Positions 16,559 through 25,472 of a stretch of 64,000 nucleotides of DNA are shown in pieces. A program made the translations under genes and the position numbers. The notes under the pieces are model-generated. The model did not search any database. It saw only the letters and a program-made list of their open reading frames with translations, and had not been told where the DNA came from. The first letter of the stretch is position 1, and every line of letters starts with the position of its first letter. Origin of the DNA: UBA11346 sp038060575 (lineage in GTDB: Bacteria; Planctomycetota; UBA11346); the NCBI GenBank assembly GCA_964652775.1, contig CAZZAM010000005.1:135461-199460 (forward strand). Reading direction: 5' to 3'.

Positions 16559-18427
16559 TCAGAATAGCGGCTTACCTACTTCGCCAGCAGATTCGCTAAC
16601 TGGCTCCACCGGTACCGTCCAATCTTTCATCTGAATACCACCTTGGGCCGCTTTCGGCAACGCGGCAAGGCGTTTAGCCTCAACCCACAAAGTCACGGCC
16701 TGCGGACTCTTGATGAAGGCGACGTGACCATCTCCATAACACACCATGCTTCCTTTGCCGCGATTGCAGGCCGGATCCTGCACGATAATCGGCTGGATTG
16801 CCTTGGCCGCGGGATCTGGGCGAACGTAGAGGAATGGCTCGGCTATCTCAGGATGGCCGGGAGATTGGAATAACTTATCACTCAATTCACCCTCGTGAAA
16901 TTTCTTCACTTCCGCGAAATCAGCCGGCCAACGGCCGTCGTTTTCGTTTCCATACACCATCATTCCTATGGTGATTTGACGCATGTTGTTGCCAGCATTC
17001 GCCCGACGCGCGTTCTCACGCACCAAGGTGATCGCCGGTAAGGTCATGCCAGCCAGGACTGACACGCCGGCAAAATTCGCGACAATGCCGTTCTCGCCAT
17101 GGATGTGCAGGCCTTCTTTCTCCGACCGTGCCACCATCGAACTGGGCAACAGATACGGTATAGCTGCGATCAAGGCCGACTGCACCGAGGTGAACAACCG
17201 CCGCGCATCCTTGTCCTTCGTCATATTGGCGCCGATCATCGGCAAGAGGCCAACCAACATCTGCATCTGCGCCTTGTTGTCATTCCACAGCAATCCGATT
17301 GCGCCAGCGGACTTCGGCCATACGCGCTCAACCGGGAATTTTTCAGCTTTGTCAGAGACCAATGATTCGATCAACACCTGATCCGTACTGATCAACCAGC
17401 GCGTCGCCGTGCGGCGAATAGATACCGAAATCGGCATCTGCGGTGGGGTCGGCACGATCACCGATTGGGTCCGGGCCTGGGCAACGGTTTGCGCCCCTGT
17501 CCCTGGCATCATTTGCTCAAACACGCTTGTCACCACGGCATCAAGAGCCTTGCTTCCTGGCAACGTCAAGGTGAAGCACGGAAACGGCACACCGCTAGTC
17601 GTGGCAAATACGATCGTCCCGTCAAACCCACCGAGCATGTCGTCCAGTCCCATGGAGATTTCCTGCTTCGCCATCGCATCAAAGCGAGCGAGATCCCGCT
17701 CAGCTCCAACTGCGGCCGCGATCTCGTGGACCACGCGGACCAGCGCCTTGCCGTCAACGCCAACTGCCATGATCCCCATCGGACGCTCGGGAAATCCGGC
17801 CAACGCGCTGGAATCGATTGTTTTCAGCGGTAGTTTCGCGCCGCTCACCACCATCTGTTCACGTATGCCGCCAGGGAATGCCGTGGCAGAGGCGTCCAGT
17901 TTACTGAGTCCGAGAATCGCCAGAACCTGTCGTGTCGGCTGTACCGCGTCCAGCGGCAACGTGGACATAAGCGACTCGACATTGATCACCCAGCGCAGAT
18001 CGCTGTCGGCATCACCCGGAATAACTGGCGGCAGTCCTAACGCATCTGTCTTACCCACCAGCAACCACTCGCCTTCGCGGCGCAGAGCGACCTCTTCAAG
18101 AGCAGCCGGATCATGCCCCGCAGGAACCCGTAGCGCTATCCGCGCCTGTGAATCTCCGGGCTTTCCGGGAATCAAAGTCAGATCACAACGCGCCTCGCGA
18201 ACCTGCCCGATCATCGCCATCCATGCCGCGTCAGCACCGGGCAGAGCGGTCAGATCTGAACGTAGCTTCTGCACCGCCGGCAACCGCCAGATCTTGCCGT
18301 ATGGGCCGGCGGCGACGCGTTCACCGGTACGAACCAGATCCGGCATGGCGAGTTGAGCGAATGGCGCTGGAGCATCACCAGCAGTTAATGCCGCGACGAA
18401 GATGGAGGCAAGGGCACAGTGACGCAT
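16559..18427 (-). CDS. large secreted protein with DUF1559-type C-terminal motif
   Basis: The start is the ATG at 18427, with AAAGGA upstream and a signal peptide (MRHCALASIFVAALTAG). Residues 30-470 form a repeated alpha/beta region with no motif I can name. Near residue 500 the sequence RENARRANAGNNMRQITIGM resembles the post-methylation helix of pseudopilins. The end (MVCYGDGHVAFIKS) is the H-x9-DG-type tail seen in planctomycete DUF1559 proteins. Here the N-terminal prepilin peptidase site is absent and the motif stands at the C-terminus of a longer protein. Function is unknown. Upstream of tilS on the same strand. Confidence 0.7.
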   Translation of the reverse strand: MRHCALASIFVAALTAGDAPAPFAQLAMPDLVRTGERVAAGPYGKIWRLPAVQKLRSDLTALPGADAAWMAMIGQVREARCDLTLIPGKPGDSQARIALRVPAGHDPAALEEVALRREGEWLLVGKTDALGLPPVIPGDADSDLRWVINVESLMSTLPLDAVQPTRQVLAILGLSKLDASATAFPGGIREQMVVSGAKLPLKTIDSSALAGFPERPMGIMAVGVDGKALVRVVHEIAAAVGAERDLARFDAMAKQEISMGLDDMLGGFDGTIVFATTSGVPFPCFTLTLPGSKALDAVVTSVFEQMMPGTGAQTVAQARTQSVIVPTPPQMPISVSIRRTATRWLISTDQVLIESLVSDKAEKFPVERVWPKSAGAIGLLWNDNKAQMQMLVGLLPMIGANMTKDKDARRLFTSVQSALIAAIPYLLPSSMVARSEKEGLHIHGENGIVANFAGVSVLAGMTLPAITLVRENARRANAGNNMRQITIGMMVYGNENDGRWPADFAEVKKFHEGELSDKLFQSPGHPEIAEPFLYVRPDPAAKAIQPIIVQDPACNRGKGSMVCYGDGHVAFIKSPQAVTLWVEAKRLAALPKAAQGGIQMKDWTVPVEPVSESAGEVGKPLF

Positions 18428-18551
18428 GTAAGGTCCTTTGGGCTTGATGTTCAAACTACGGTGGGCGGTTCTGCTGCTGACTCACTCGGCTTACCGAAGT
18501 TTACCGCCACTTGGCATGTCAGTGAATCAGAGGACATACAAACCTCGGGTG

Positions 18552-19127
18552 TCAAAGATTGGTGACGACAAGCGTGTTACGATCCACCAATTCTGCCGCG
18601 CGCACTTTGGTGCCGGGTGCAATCGGAGTTTCTCCATGACTGATAGCCGCAACGGTGCAGAGCTGGCCTTGGACGAGGATCTCGACCTGCCCGCCGACGC
18701 CGGCATGCGGTGGCACCGTGACATAAACAGTGGCGACCAACCCAATGGCGTTGCTCAGATCGCGCGAGCCCTCATGAGCGAGCCGACGCAGGTTGCGCAT
18801 CAACCACAGGATCATCGCTGCCAGCGCGAGGCCTGCGATCGTCGCCAAGATCAGGGCAAGCATCTGGCCGCCGTCAGCCGTGAGCACGATGACGCCGGTC
18901 CAGCCAAAGCCGGCGAGGAACGCCGTGATCGTCCGCGCGGACAAGAGGCTCAATCCCGACGGGTGATCACCTGCGCCACCGTGCTCAAGATCCCCGGTCG
19001 CCAGATCGTGCCTTCCAACTCCGGCAAAGAGCAGCATCGTTTGCACGATCAGCACCACGGTCGAGAAAATCGCCAAGCCGTACAATACCTGCAGCAGCGG
19101 CGTCAATGCATTCCACCAGTCGCTCAT
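18552..19127 (-). CDS. NfeD-like membrane protein
   Basis: The 191-residue protein has three membrane segments: LLQVLYGLAIFSTVVLIVQTMLL split by a short turn, TITAFLAGFGWTGVIVL, and LALILATIAGLALAAMILWL. A soluble C-terminal beta-barrel follows (IGLVATVYVTVPPHAGVGGQ, then VDRNTLVVTNL) that resembles the OB-fold domain of NfeD and YqiJ proteins. Such proteins accompany flotillins or membrane proteases, but none is next to this gene. Start at the ATG at 19127. Confidence 0.7.
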   Translation of the reverse strand: MSDWWNALTPLLQVLYGLAIFSTVVLIVQTMLLFAGVGRHDLATGDLEHGGAGDHPSGLSLLSARTITAFLAGFGWTGVIVLTADGGQMLALILATIAGLALAAMILWLMRNLRRLAHEGSRDLSNAIGLVATVYVTVPPHAGVGGQVEILVQGQLCTVAAISHGETPIAPGTKVRAAELVDRNTLVVTNL

Positions 19128-19223
19128 GGCGTGGGACCCTAGTATCCCTAGTACGCCGGTGCAAGCTGCACGCTCAGTAAAAACACGTAGATTCTTGGCA
19201 ACGCCATACGCCGCTACTCGTAG

Positions 19224-20006
19224 CTACCCCTGCCGACTTTGTTGCTCGCGCATGATGGATGAGGTCAACAAGTCGATCATCGGCGGGAGGAGGACCTTTG
19301 CTGAACCGCGTAGTGAACAGGCAACCACATTGGACAGCGGTGTCTCTTCAGGATTTACCTCGACCACGGGATGCCCATGGCTCTGCAGATCCACCGGAAT
19401 ACCGGCCGCTGGCTGAACCATGGCGGAGGAACCAATCACTAAACATCCATCAGCATGAAACGCGTGCATTCGATCAAGCGCGGACTTGGGCAACGACTCA
19501 CCGAACCACACCGATCCCGGCCGCACCCGGGCGGCGCACTGCGGACACGGCATGAGGCTCAGGGCGTTATCAACATGGTCATCACCAGACCAGGCGCACA
19601 CCGAGCAGCGCGTCGTGAACAGCGCACCGTGCAGATGCAGCACGTCACTCACACCGGCGCGCTCCAGCAGATCGTCTTCGTTGGTCGTTGCGATGAGTAC
19701 GGTCGCCGCTGGAAAATGTCGTTGCAGCAAAGCGATCGACCGCTGACCAACATGTGGTTCACAGTTGGCGATGTGCAGACGACGTTCACGGTACCAGTCC
19801 CACACCAACTCGGGATCGCGTTCAAAGCCGCCGGGCGTGGCCAGATCCTCGGCCTTGTGGTCATTCCACAGACCGCCTTCGCCACGAAAGGTCGGAACTC
19901 CAGCGTCTGCTGACAGTCCAGCACCAGCCAGCACCAACAGCCGTTTGGCTGGAGCCAGCAGACGAACCGCCTTGTCGATGATCACCCGTTGGCCGGAATC
20001 ACCCAT
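19224..20006 (-). CDS. SIR2-family NAD-dependent protein deacylase
   Basis: Sirtuins remove acyl groups from lysine using NAD+. The Rossmann motif is LVLAGAGLSADAGVPTFRG. The catalytic histidine is in DVLHLHGALF, and four zinc-binding cysteines are in CSVCAW and MPCPQC. The substrate-selecting Tyr-x-x-Arg of the class III (desuccinylase-like) enzymes appears as WDWYRERR. The normally invariant TQNID block is altered to TTNEDDLLERAG, which keeps the N and D but not Q and I. The length of 260 residues is typical. The stop of the FliL-like gene lies only three bases upstream, so the two are co-transcribed. Confidence 0.9.
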   Translation of the reverse strand: MGDSGQRVIIDKAVRLLAPAKRLLVLAGAGLSADAGVPTFRGEGGLWNDHKAEDLATPGGFERDPELVWDWYRERRLHIANCEPHVGQRSIALLQRHFPAATVLIATTNEDDLLERAGVSDVLHLHGALFTTRCSVCAWSGDDHVDNALSLMPCPQCAARVRPGSVWFGESLPKSALDRMHAFHADGCLVIGSSAMVQPAAGIPVDLQSHGHPVVEVNPEETPLSNVVACSLRGSAKVLLPPMIDLLTSSIMREQQSRQG

Positions 20007-20008
20007 GC

Positions 20009-20791
20009 TCAGCGTTCCGGAGCCGCGTCAGCCACGCCCGCTTCAAGCTGGGGCACCAACAGACCATCAGCTGGAAACGCTGGTATTTTTGCGCGAATCG
20101 CATCGCTGAGCCGACGTTTCAACGCCGCCTGATCGGGATCAACAAACATGCTCGGCTCGACCCCGCGCATTGCGCCCAACACGGCGTCCTGCATGAGCGG
20201 CGCCTGGGCTTCAATCGCCTTGGCTTGCGCGCCATCAGCGAAAGCGACAGCCAATCCAATCGTCAACTGACGACGTCCGGAACCGACAATCATCCGTGAG
20301 ATCGTGAATGGTGGCAAACGCACGATCACGGGACCGCTGATCGGTATAGGCGATGGAGCGATTGGGGACACGGTTCCCGTCGTCGGTTGCGCCACTAATT
20401 GGGCTGCGGGTTCGGCCTTGTATGCGAGGAGATCCAGGGCGATGGCGTTGCGCGCGGCAGAACTCACCCGTTCTGGCAAGGCGGCCAGCACATCGGCCAA
20501 GGCTTCGCGAGCAACCATGGCACGAATCAACACTTGGCGGATGCGGTCCTCCTCAGGTCGCGACAACGTTCCTGATTTGCCATCGGCGGTGAACTCGCGT
20601 GCCTTGGCGTGACGCACGGCCACCAGTAAGAGCGCGTCGAGATCGCGCTGGCGGTAGGTGAACACACCTTCGGCAACGATCGCGGCTGATGGGTCTGGTG
20701 TCGTAGCAGCAGCGGTAGCTGATGGAGCGACGGGAACGGCCTCACCAGCGATAGCCGCGGCGGCCACACAACTCAGGAATAGGGAACGCAT
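20009..20791 (-). CDS. FliL-like secreted protein
   Basis: An N-terminal signal peptide (MRSLFLSCVAAAAIAGEA) is followed by an alanine-rich linker and a helical segment. The C-terminal ~110 residues resemble the FliL fold: LPPFTISRMIVGSGRRQLTI with alternating hydrophobics, then ALLQ-type helices MQDAVLGAMRGVEPSMF and a final LKRRLSDAIRAKI. In FliL this domain controls flagellar motor torque. No flagellar genes are nearby, and the similarity is by pattern only, so a flagellar role is inference. Stop and next start (sirtuin) are three bases apart. Confidence 0.5.
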   Translation of the reverse strand: MRSLFLSCVAAAAIAGEAVPVAPSATAAATTPDPSAAIVAEGVFTYRQRDLDALLLVAVRHAKAREFTADGKSGTLSRPEEDRIRQVLIRAMVAREALADVLAALPERVSSAARNAIALDLLAYKAEPAAQLVAQPTTGTVSPIAPSPIPISGPVIVRLPPFTISRMIVGSGRRQLTIGLAVAFADGAQAKAIEAQAPLMQDAVLGAMRGVEPSMFVDPDQAALKRRLSDAIRAKIPAFPADGLLVPQLEAGVADAAPER

Positions 20792-20866
20792 GGCCGACAG
20801 GCTAACGGGAATTCAAGAAACAGCAGCCAGTGGTTTACGTGGCAGACAGGCTGTCACTGACACCTG

Positions 20867-20979
20867 GGGAATGCTGGAATGCTGGAATGCTGGAATGCAA
20901 CGCATCCAAACGGGCCCACAATGCCTTGTGCGGAGTCGAACATTCCAGCATTCCAGCATTCAAACATTCCAGCATTCCT
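20867..20979. repeat. GGAATGCT-armed hairpin repeat, copy 2
   Basis: Tandem GGAATGCT units on the left are mirrored by CAGCATTC units on the right around a ~50-base interior. The right end touches the stop codon of the nitrite/sulfite reductase gene (20982), so the element may act as its terminator. Confidence 0.85.
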
Positions 20980-20981
20980 GC

Positions 20982-22727
20982 TCAGGACATACACTCGCCA
21001 GCCCCAAGCTCGTCGAGGGTAAACAACTTATCGGCACCGATGTCGTGCAGATCAGCCTCGGAGAGTTGCTCGGGTTTGATACTGCATATCGGTTCAATGC
21101 GAGCCTTGAGTGCGTCCTTGGCCGCCTTGGCCGCCGGTTTTTCAAGCCCAGCACCAACGCTCTGGCGGAGCCACTGGGCGAAGGTCTGGTTCGGCGCGCG
21201 CTCGGCCAGGTACCAGCCACTGAGAGCGGCCACGACGTCAGCAACCTTGCGGGCTGGTACTCGGCAAACCATCGTGGCGTGAAATACTTTCGCGCCTTCA
21301 TCACCACCGCCAACCATCAGCACGTAGTGCGGCACCAGCTTGTCGCCAATCTTCGCGGCTGCGCCGTGGAGACCGATGCTGCCAATGTGATGCTGACCGC
21401 AGGAGTTGGGACAGCCGGAAATATTGATGCGTCCGCCGACGCGCACTGGATCGATGCCCTTGTCGGCCAGACTACGGGCAATCTCTTTGGCGAGATTCTT
21501 CGACAGCGTGATGCCAAGTTGGCAGGTACTGGCACCTGGGCAACTGACTACGTCGGTGAGACTGTGGGCCGCACCGGTGTAACCCAGTTCGGACAACGCA
21601 CGGAAGAGTTCGGTCAATTGGGCCAAACGCACGCGGCGGAAGATCAGGTTCTGATCGTTGGTCGAACGTATGTCTCCTTCCGAGAATTGCTCGGCCAGCG
21701 ACGCCAGCGCACGCATGGAAGCAGCAGGAACGTCACCTCCGGGAATGCACAGGCTGACCACGGCGAGTCCCGATTCGCGGTGCGCACGGACATTGGCCGA
21801 ACGCCACGCGCCTTCAGCACCGGTTGCGGGCGGAATCACACTTGGATTCGCCGCCAGCAAACGATCAGGCAGCGTGCGACCAACGAGACCATCGGTGCGC
21901 ACGTTGGCGAGTTCCTCCTCGACCAACTGCAGGAATCCCGCCTCGCCCTTCGCCCGCAGCACGTACTTGAGTCGCGCCTTGGCGCGGTTCTGACGGTCGC
22001 CGTGCTTGTGATGCACGCGGACCATGGCGTCGCACAGCGGGACCACGTCCTCTTTCGCGCAGAAACTGCGGATCACAATCGGTGCCACGGGCGTCGCACC
22101 GAGTCCGGCGCCACCGACCACGCGGAAACCCTCACGACCGTTTTCCACGATCGCGGTGATGCCGACATCTTGAATATTGGTTTGACCCAGCGCGTCGGCA
22201 TCCGAACCCGAGAACGCGATCTTGAACTTACGCGGCAGATTCGCACTACGTGGACCACGCAGGAAATGCTGGAAAACCGCTTCGGCGTACGGCTCGATGG
22301 CGAACGGTTCGTCACTGCGCGTACCGGCGAGCGGACTGCCGCATACGGCACGAACCGCATTGCCGCACGCTTCACGCGTGGTCAAGCCAGCTTCTTCGAG
22401 TGAGCGCAACAATGCGGGCGTGTCATCGAGTTGCACGTAATGGAATTGGATCGCTTGCCTGGTGGTGATGTGACTAATGCCATTGGTGTACTTCTCGCTG
22501 GCATCAGCCAACGCGCGCAACTGATGCGGTGTCACCTTGCCGTACTTGAGTTTGATCCGCACCATCTGATTGGTGCCAGCCTGACGCTGTCCGTACACGC
22601 CGTGAACCAGACGGAACGGTTTGAAATCCTTGTCTGGATCAATGGCCCCCGCATGCAGGGCTGCGACGGTGGACTGGAATTTCTGGAGTTCGTTCTCAAC
22701 GGCTCCGGACAGGACGGTGGTGCTCAT
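20982..22727 (-). CDS. ferredoxin-dependent nitrite/sulfite reductase
   Basis: The enzyme carries siroheme and one [4Fe-4S] cluster and reduces nitrite to ammonium or sulfite to sulfide with six electrons. Cluster cysteines are in SCPGASTCQLG and ISGCPNSCGQH. The siroheme-binding NIQ and ITTRQAIQFHYV blocks are intact. The 581-residue length and duplicated domain structure are usual. Sequence alone does not separate the nitrite from the sulfite form. The TauE/SafE exporter 15 kb away hints at sulfur chemistry. The nearest upstream feature is a structured repeat RNA at 22.8 kb. Confidence 0.9.
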   Translation of the reverse strand: MSTTVLSGAVENELQKFQSTVAALHAGAIDPDKDFKPFRLVHGVYGQRQAGTNQMVRIKLKYGKVTPHQLRALADASEKYTNGISHITTRQAIQFHYVQLDDTPALLRSLEEAGLTTREACGNAVRAVCGSPLAGTRSDEPFAIEPYAEAVFQHFLRGPRSANLPRKFKIAFSGSDADALGQTNIQDVGITAIVENGREGFRVVGGAGLGATPVAPIVIRSFCAKEDVVPLCDAMVRVHHKHGDRQNRAKARLKYVLRAKGEAGFLQLVEEELANVRTDGLVGRTLPDRLLAANPSVIPPATGAEGAWRSANVRAHRESGLAVVSLCIPGGDVPAASMRALASLAEQFSEGDIRSTNDQNLIFRRVRLAQLTELFRALSELGYTGAAHSLTDVVSCPGASTCQLGITLSKNLAKEIARSLADKGIDPVRVGGRINISGCPNSCGQHHIGSIGLHGAAAKIGDKLVPHYVLMVGGGDEGAKVFHATMVCRVPARKVADVVAALSGWYLAERAPNQTFAQWLRQSVGAGLEKPAAKAAKDALKARIEPICSIKPEQLSEADLHDIGADKLFTLDELGAGECMS

Positions 22728-22814
22728 GGCTGCAGGTCGTACTCGCCTACCGGACTAGCCGCAATGCAAACGCCAGCGCCCGGTCATGCGTTCTGGGTAT
22801 GGCGAGAAACTTTC

Positions 22815-22963
22815 CCCCATCGTCAACGATGGGGCTGGCGCCGAGTGGTGGTGGCGGCATACAATCGGCGCAGCCGATGCCGCCACGATTCGCAAGCGTC
22901 AGCGCCGCGAATCGAGCCACGACAAAGCCAGGGGTAGGCCGAAGGCCGTAGGGCGAAGCCCTG
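22815..22963. ncRNA. structured ~150-nt repeat (possible mobile RNA), copy 1
   Basis: The copy starts with hairpin CCCCATCG/CGATGGGG, then CTGGCGCCGAG. An outer stem GTGGT/GCCAC encloses the hairpins TGGCGGCAT/ATGCCGCCA and CGATTCGC/GCGAATCG. After GACAAAGCCAG follow the small hairpins GGCC-GAA-GGCC and AGGGC-GAA-GCCCT. Each stem has changed bases on both sides in the copies at 62.8 and 63.1 kb, so the pairs covary. Overall form (variable 5' flank, closing helix with TGGC/GCCA, AAGCCAG segment) resembles HEARO/omega RNAs of the IscB family, as far as memory allows. Strand is unresolved. Read on the plus strand it opposes nirA. Confidence 0.6.
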
Positions 22964-22966
22964 AAA

Positions 22967-23764
22967 CTAGAACAGCTTTTGTTGGTTCGGATCCGTCTGA
23001 TGGCGTTGAGCGCGATCGTTTTTTTCGATTTTCTCTGGGGGCGCAGGCTGCGACACGGGAAGAGTCGCTTCGGCGGACGACGACTGAGTTACACCAGGCT
23101 GTTGATTCACCATCGTCGCTTCGGCGGACGGGGCGTTGGACTCTGACAAGACCGCATCGATCCGCTTGAGAATATCATCGAGTTCCTGGGTCTGTGTGCG
23201 CGGTTGGCCGGCCGATCCGTCGATTGCAGCGGCGGCGGCACGGGCTCCGCTCTCGCTCGCGGCCTTGGAACCAATGTGAAAGCCGTAGGCTTCGATCCGA
23301 CCGGCATGCTCAATCACATCCTTCGGGGTTTCCTTGGGCGACGCGGGAGTCGGCGTTTCCGGTGCTGGCCGCGCATCAGCATTGGCCTTGGCAGCGGCCA
23401 AGCCGGCGAATAACTCATTTGCCTCTGCGTCTTCTGATGGGGCCGTGCCTGGCTTCGTCGGCGCAACGATTCGATCAGTGGCTGGCTCTATGGTCGGAGC
23501 GGCCGACGCCAGTTTGACGGTCGGGGCTGAACCACGGCGCTGGTGCTCTGGCGAACCACCGATTGCCGGTGTACGCGGTTGGACGATTGGGCCAAGCGGT
23601 GGCGCAACCGGACGCGCGGGAGCCTGCGGCGTACGGCGCGTGGTCTCCTGACGTTTATCCGACTTCCCGCCATCGCGCAGGTATAGGGCCCAGACGATAT
23701 AGCCACTGCCACTGAGGGCTCCAAGAACCCAAAGCGGTAGCAGTGTATGGATGAACTCCAGCAT
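22967..23764 (-). CDS. membrane-anchored low-complexity protein
   Basis: Residues 8-28 form one membrane segment (LLPLWVLGALSGSGYIVWAL). The remaining ~235 residues are Pro/Ala/Thr/Glu-rich and probably disordered, with a short amphipathic stretch IEHAGRIEAYGFHIGSKAAS and LDDILKRIDAVLSE. No family is recognised. It follows pgi's stop by 15 bases and is likely in its operon. Its stop codon lies beside the structured repeat RNA. Confidence 0.65.
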   Translation of the reverse strand: MLEFIHTLLPLWVLGALSGSGYIVWALYLRDGGKSDKRQETTRRTPQAPARPVAPPLGPIVQPRTPAIGGSPEHQRRGSAPTVKLASAAPTIEPATDRIVAPTKPGTAPSEDAEANELFAGLAAAKANADARPAPETPTPASPKETPKDVIEHAGRIEAYGFHIGSKAASESGARAAAAAIDGSAGQPRTQTQELDDILKRIDAVLSESNAPSAEATMVNQQPGVTQSSSAEATLPVSQPAPPEKIEKNDRAQRHQTDPNQQKLF

Positions 23765-23779
23765 AGACTGGTCCTTCGC

Positions 23780-25174
23780 TTAGCAGGTACGGCGCGGCTT
23801 GGCGCGATGGTCTTTGATGCGCTTGGCGAGATCTTCAAATCCCGGACGACCGAACTGCGCAAAGGTCGCCTGCTTGCCCAACTCGACGCCGGGCTGATCA
23901 AAGGGATCGATGCCGTACAACTCGGCGCTCATCGTCGTCGAGAGCTCGAACAGATAGATCAGTCCGCCGATATGCGCTTCATCAACCGCATCCAGCGTGA
24001 TGACCATATTCGGTCGACCAGCCGACGTGAGGTGCTGCTCGCAACCGATAAAGGCGTAATCAAGAATCGTGGTAAAATCAGCGTCTTTCAGCCAGGTCAT
24101 CGCCTCGACCTTGGGGTAGAGGTGCGGTGCGCTGAGCTTGAGGCCATGGTTTTTGGCGACCACGAAGGTCACCACTTTGTCAAACGGTCCTTCAGCGAAC
24201 AACTGCTGCTGACCATGCTGATCGAATGAGCCGAGCGCAGCAACCGGACTAGGGCCGACGTGCACTGCCTTACCTTTGCGATTGAGCATCTTGCCGAGGC
24301 TGACCGAACACAGGTGTCCGTACCATTGGCCGACCGCATGAACGCGGTTCGAAAACGAAAACGTCACATGCATCGTCTTACGACGCTTCCGTGTCAGCAA
24401 GTAGTGGATCAACGAATGCATGTACGCCGGATTGCGGTACGGATCGCCATGGCGGCAACGCTTGTCCATGTCGCCAGCCCCCGCGAGCAGGGCCTCGAAA
24501 TCAATCCCCGCCATGCCAATCGCAAAGAGTCCTGCGTTGCCGAGAATCGCAAAACGTCCCGCGAGGTTCGCTGGGTTATGCAGGATGTCGATCTTCTCTT
24601 GCTTGGCGATCTCGGCGAGCGGACCTTTATCCTTGTCGGTCACCAGGACGACCTGCGAGGAAACCGCTGTTTTCCCGGACTTTTTCCGCAACTGGTCGAC
24701 GACCCACAAAAACAGCGCGTCGGTTTCAGCCGTCAAACCGCTGCGCGAGACAACTTGGAACAGCGTCTTTTTGATATCAACCGCTTCCAAGAGTTGATTG
24801 GCGGCGACCGGATCGGCATTGTCGAGGAAATGAATCCGTGGTGCGCCTTTGCGCAGCTTGGGATCAAGCAAGTTGTAACCAGCGTGTCCAAGTGCATGCA
24901 ACAGCGTCCGCGCCCCGAGCGCACCGCCGCCAGTGGACACCACGACCAGATCACTCCATTTGCCCTGATGCTTCTTGAGCGCGGCCTTCAACTCAGCTGT
25001 ATCTTGGTACGGAAGATCGAAGAACGCGCTTTCGCCATTGGCACGCAACTCGTCGATGCTCTCGTGATGCTTGGGGAACTTGGCGACCAAGGTTTCCACT
25101 TCCGACTTCGTCAGCCCGTGCGTTGCACCAATGGCCTCCGATAGGCAGTTGGTGAAGTCCAGGGTCAGGGTCAT
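23780..25174 (-). CDS. pgi: glucose-6-phosphate isomerase
   Basis: Pgi interconverts glucose-6-phosphate and fructose-6-phosphate. The sugar-phosphate-binding SIS motifs are VVVSTGGGALGARTLLHAL and VVSRSGLTAETDALFLWVV. The C-terminal active-site region with histidine and glutamate appears in NMVITLDAVDEAHIGGLIYLFE. At 464 residues this is the short bacterial form. The ATG at 25174 is preceded by GAGGAGTTCGC. Downstream on the same strand lies the membrane-anchored protein, 15 bases away. Confidence 0.93.
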   Translation of the reverse strand: MTLTLDFTNCLSEAIGATHGLTKSEVETLVAKFPKHHESIDELRANGESAFFDLPYQDTAELKAALKKHQGKWSDLVVVSTGGGALGARTLLHALGHAGYNLLDPKLRKGAPRIHFLDNADPVAANQLLEAVDIKKTLFQVVSRSGLTAETDALFLWVVDQLRKKSGKTAVSSQVVLVTDKDKGPLAEIAKQEKIDILHNPANLAGRFAILGNAGLFAIGMAGIDFEALLAGAGDMDKRCRHGDPYRNPAYMHSLIHYLLTRKRRKTMHVTFSFSNRVHAVGQWYGHLCSVSLGKMLNRKGKAVHVGPSPVAALGSFDQHGQQQLFAEGPFDKVVTFVVAKNHGLKLSAPHLYPKVEAMTWLKDADFTTILDYAFIGCEQHLTSAGRPNMVITLDAVDEAHIGGLIYLFELSTTMSAELYGIDPFDQPGVELGKQATFAQFGRPGFEDLAKRIKDHRAKPRRTC

Positions 25175-25472
25175 GCGAACTCCTCAACGAGGCAACGGAT
25201 AGATCGACCCGGGATGGTCGTTGGTGAACCCTACGGGCGAGGCAAGCGATTTTCAAGGGTATCACCAAAGTATTCCAAACTCGTGACTTTGACACGTAAA
25301 TTGCTACTGATGTTTTCTTTATGGATTCGGTAAAGGCGGTCCAATCGGCCATTTTCTACCGTCGCCGTCCAATTTTCCTAGTCCGCACGGGCAAACCAAC
25401 CAACCACCCCTGCTTTCGCTAGCCGACCTGATCACCACAAGTGGCCCACAATAGCCAACCGTTGCTGTTCGC
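25175..25472. other. intergenic stretch with no recognised content
   Basis: This 298-base gap separates pgi from the CoA-transferase gene. It has no long repeat, no hairpin with a T-run, no RNA motif and no convincing small reading frame. It may hold the pgi promoter, read on the minus strand toward 25174. Confidence 0.4.

Noticed and set aside
12035..20979. GGAATGCT runs as a CRISPR array
   Set aside because: Units are only eight bases, lack spacers, and are mirrored on the other arm. No cas genes are present.
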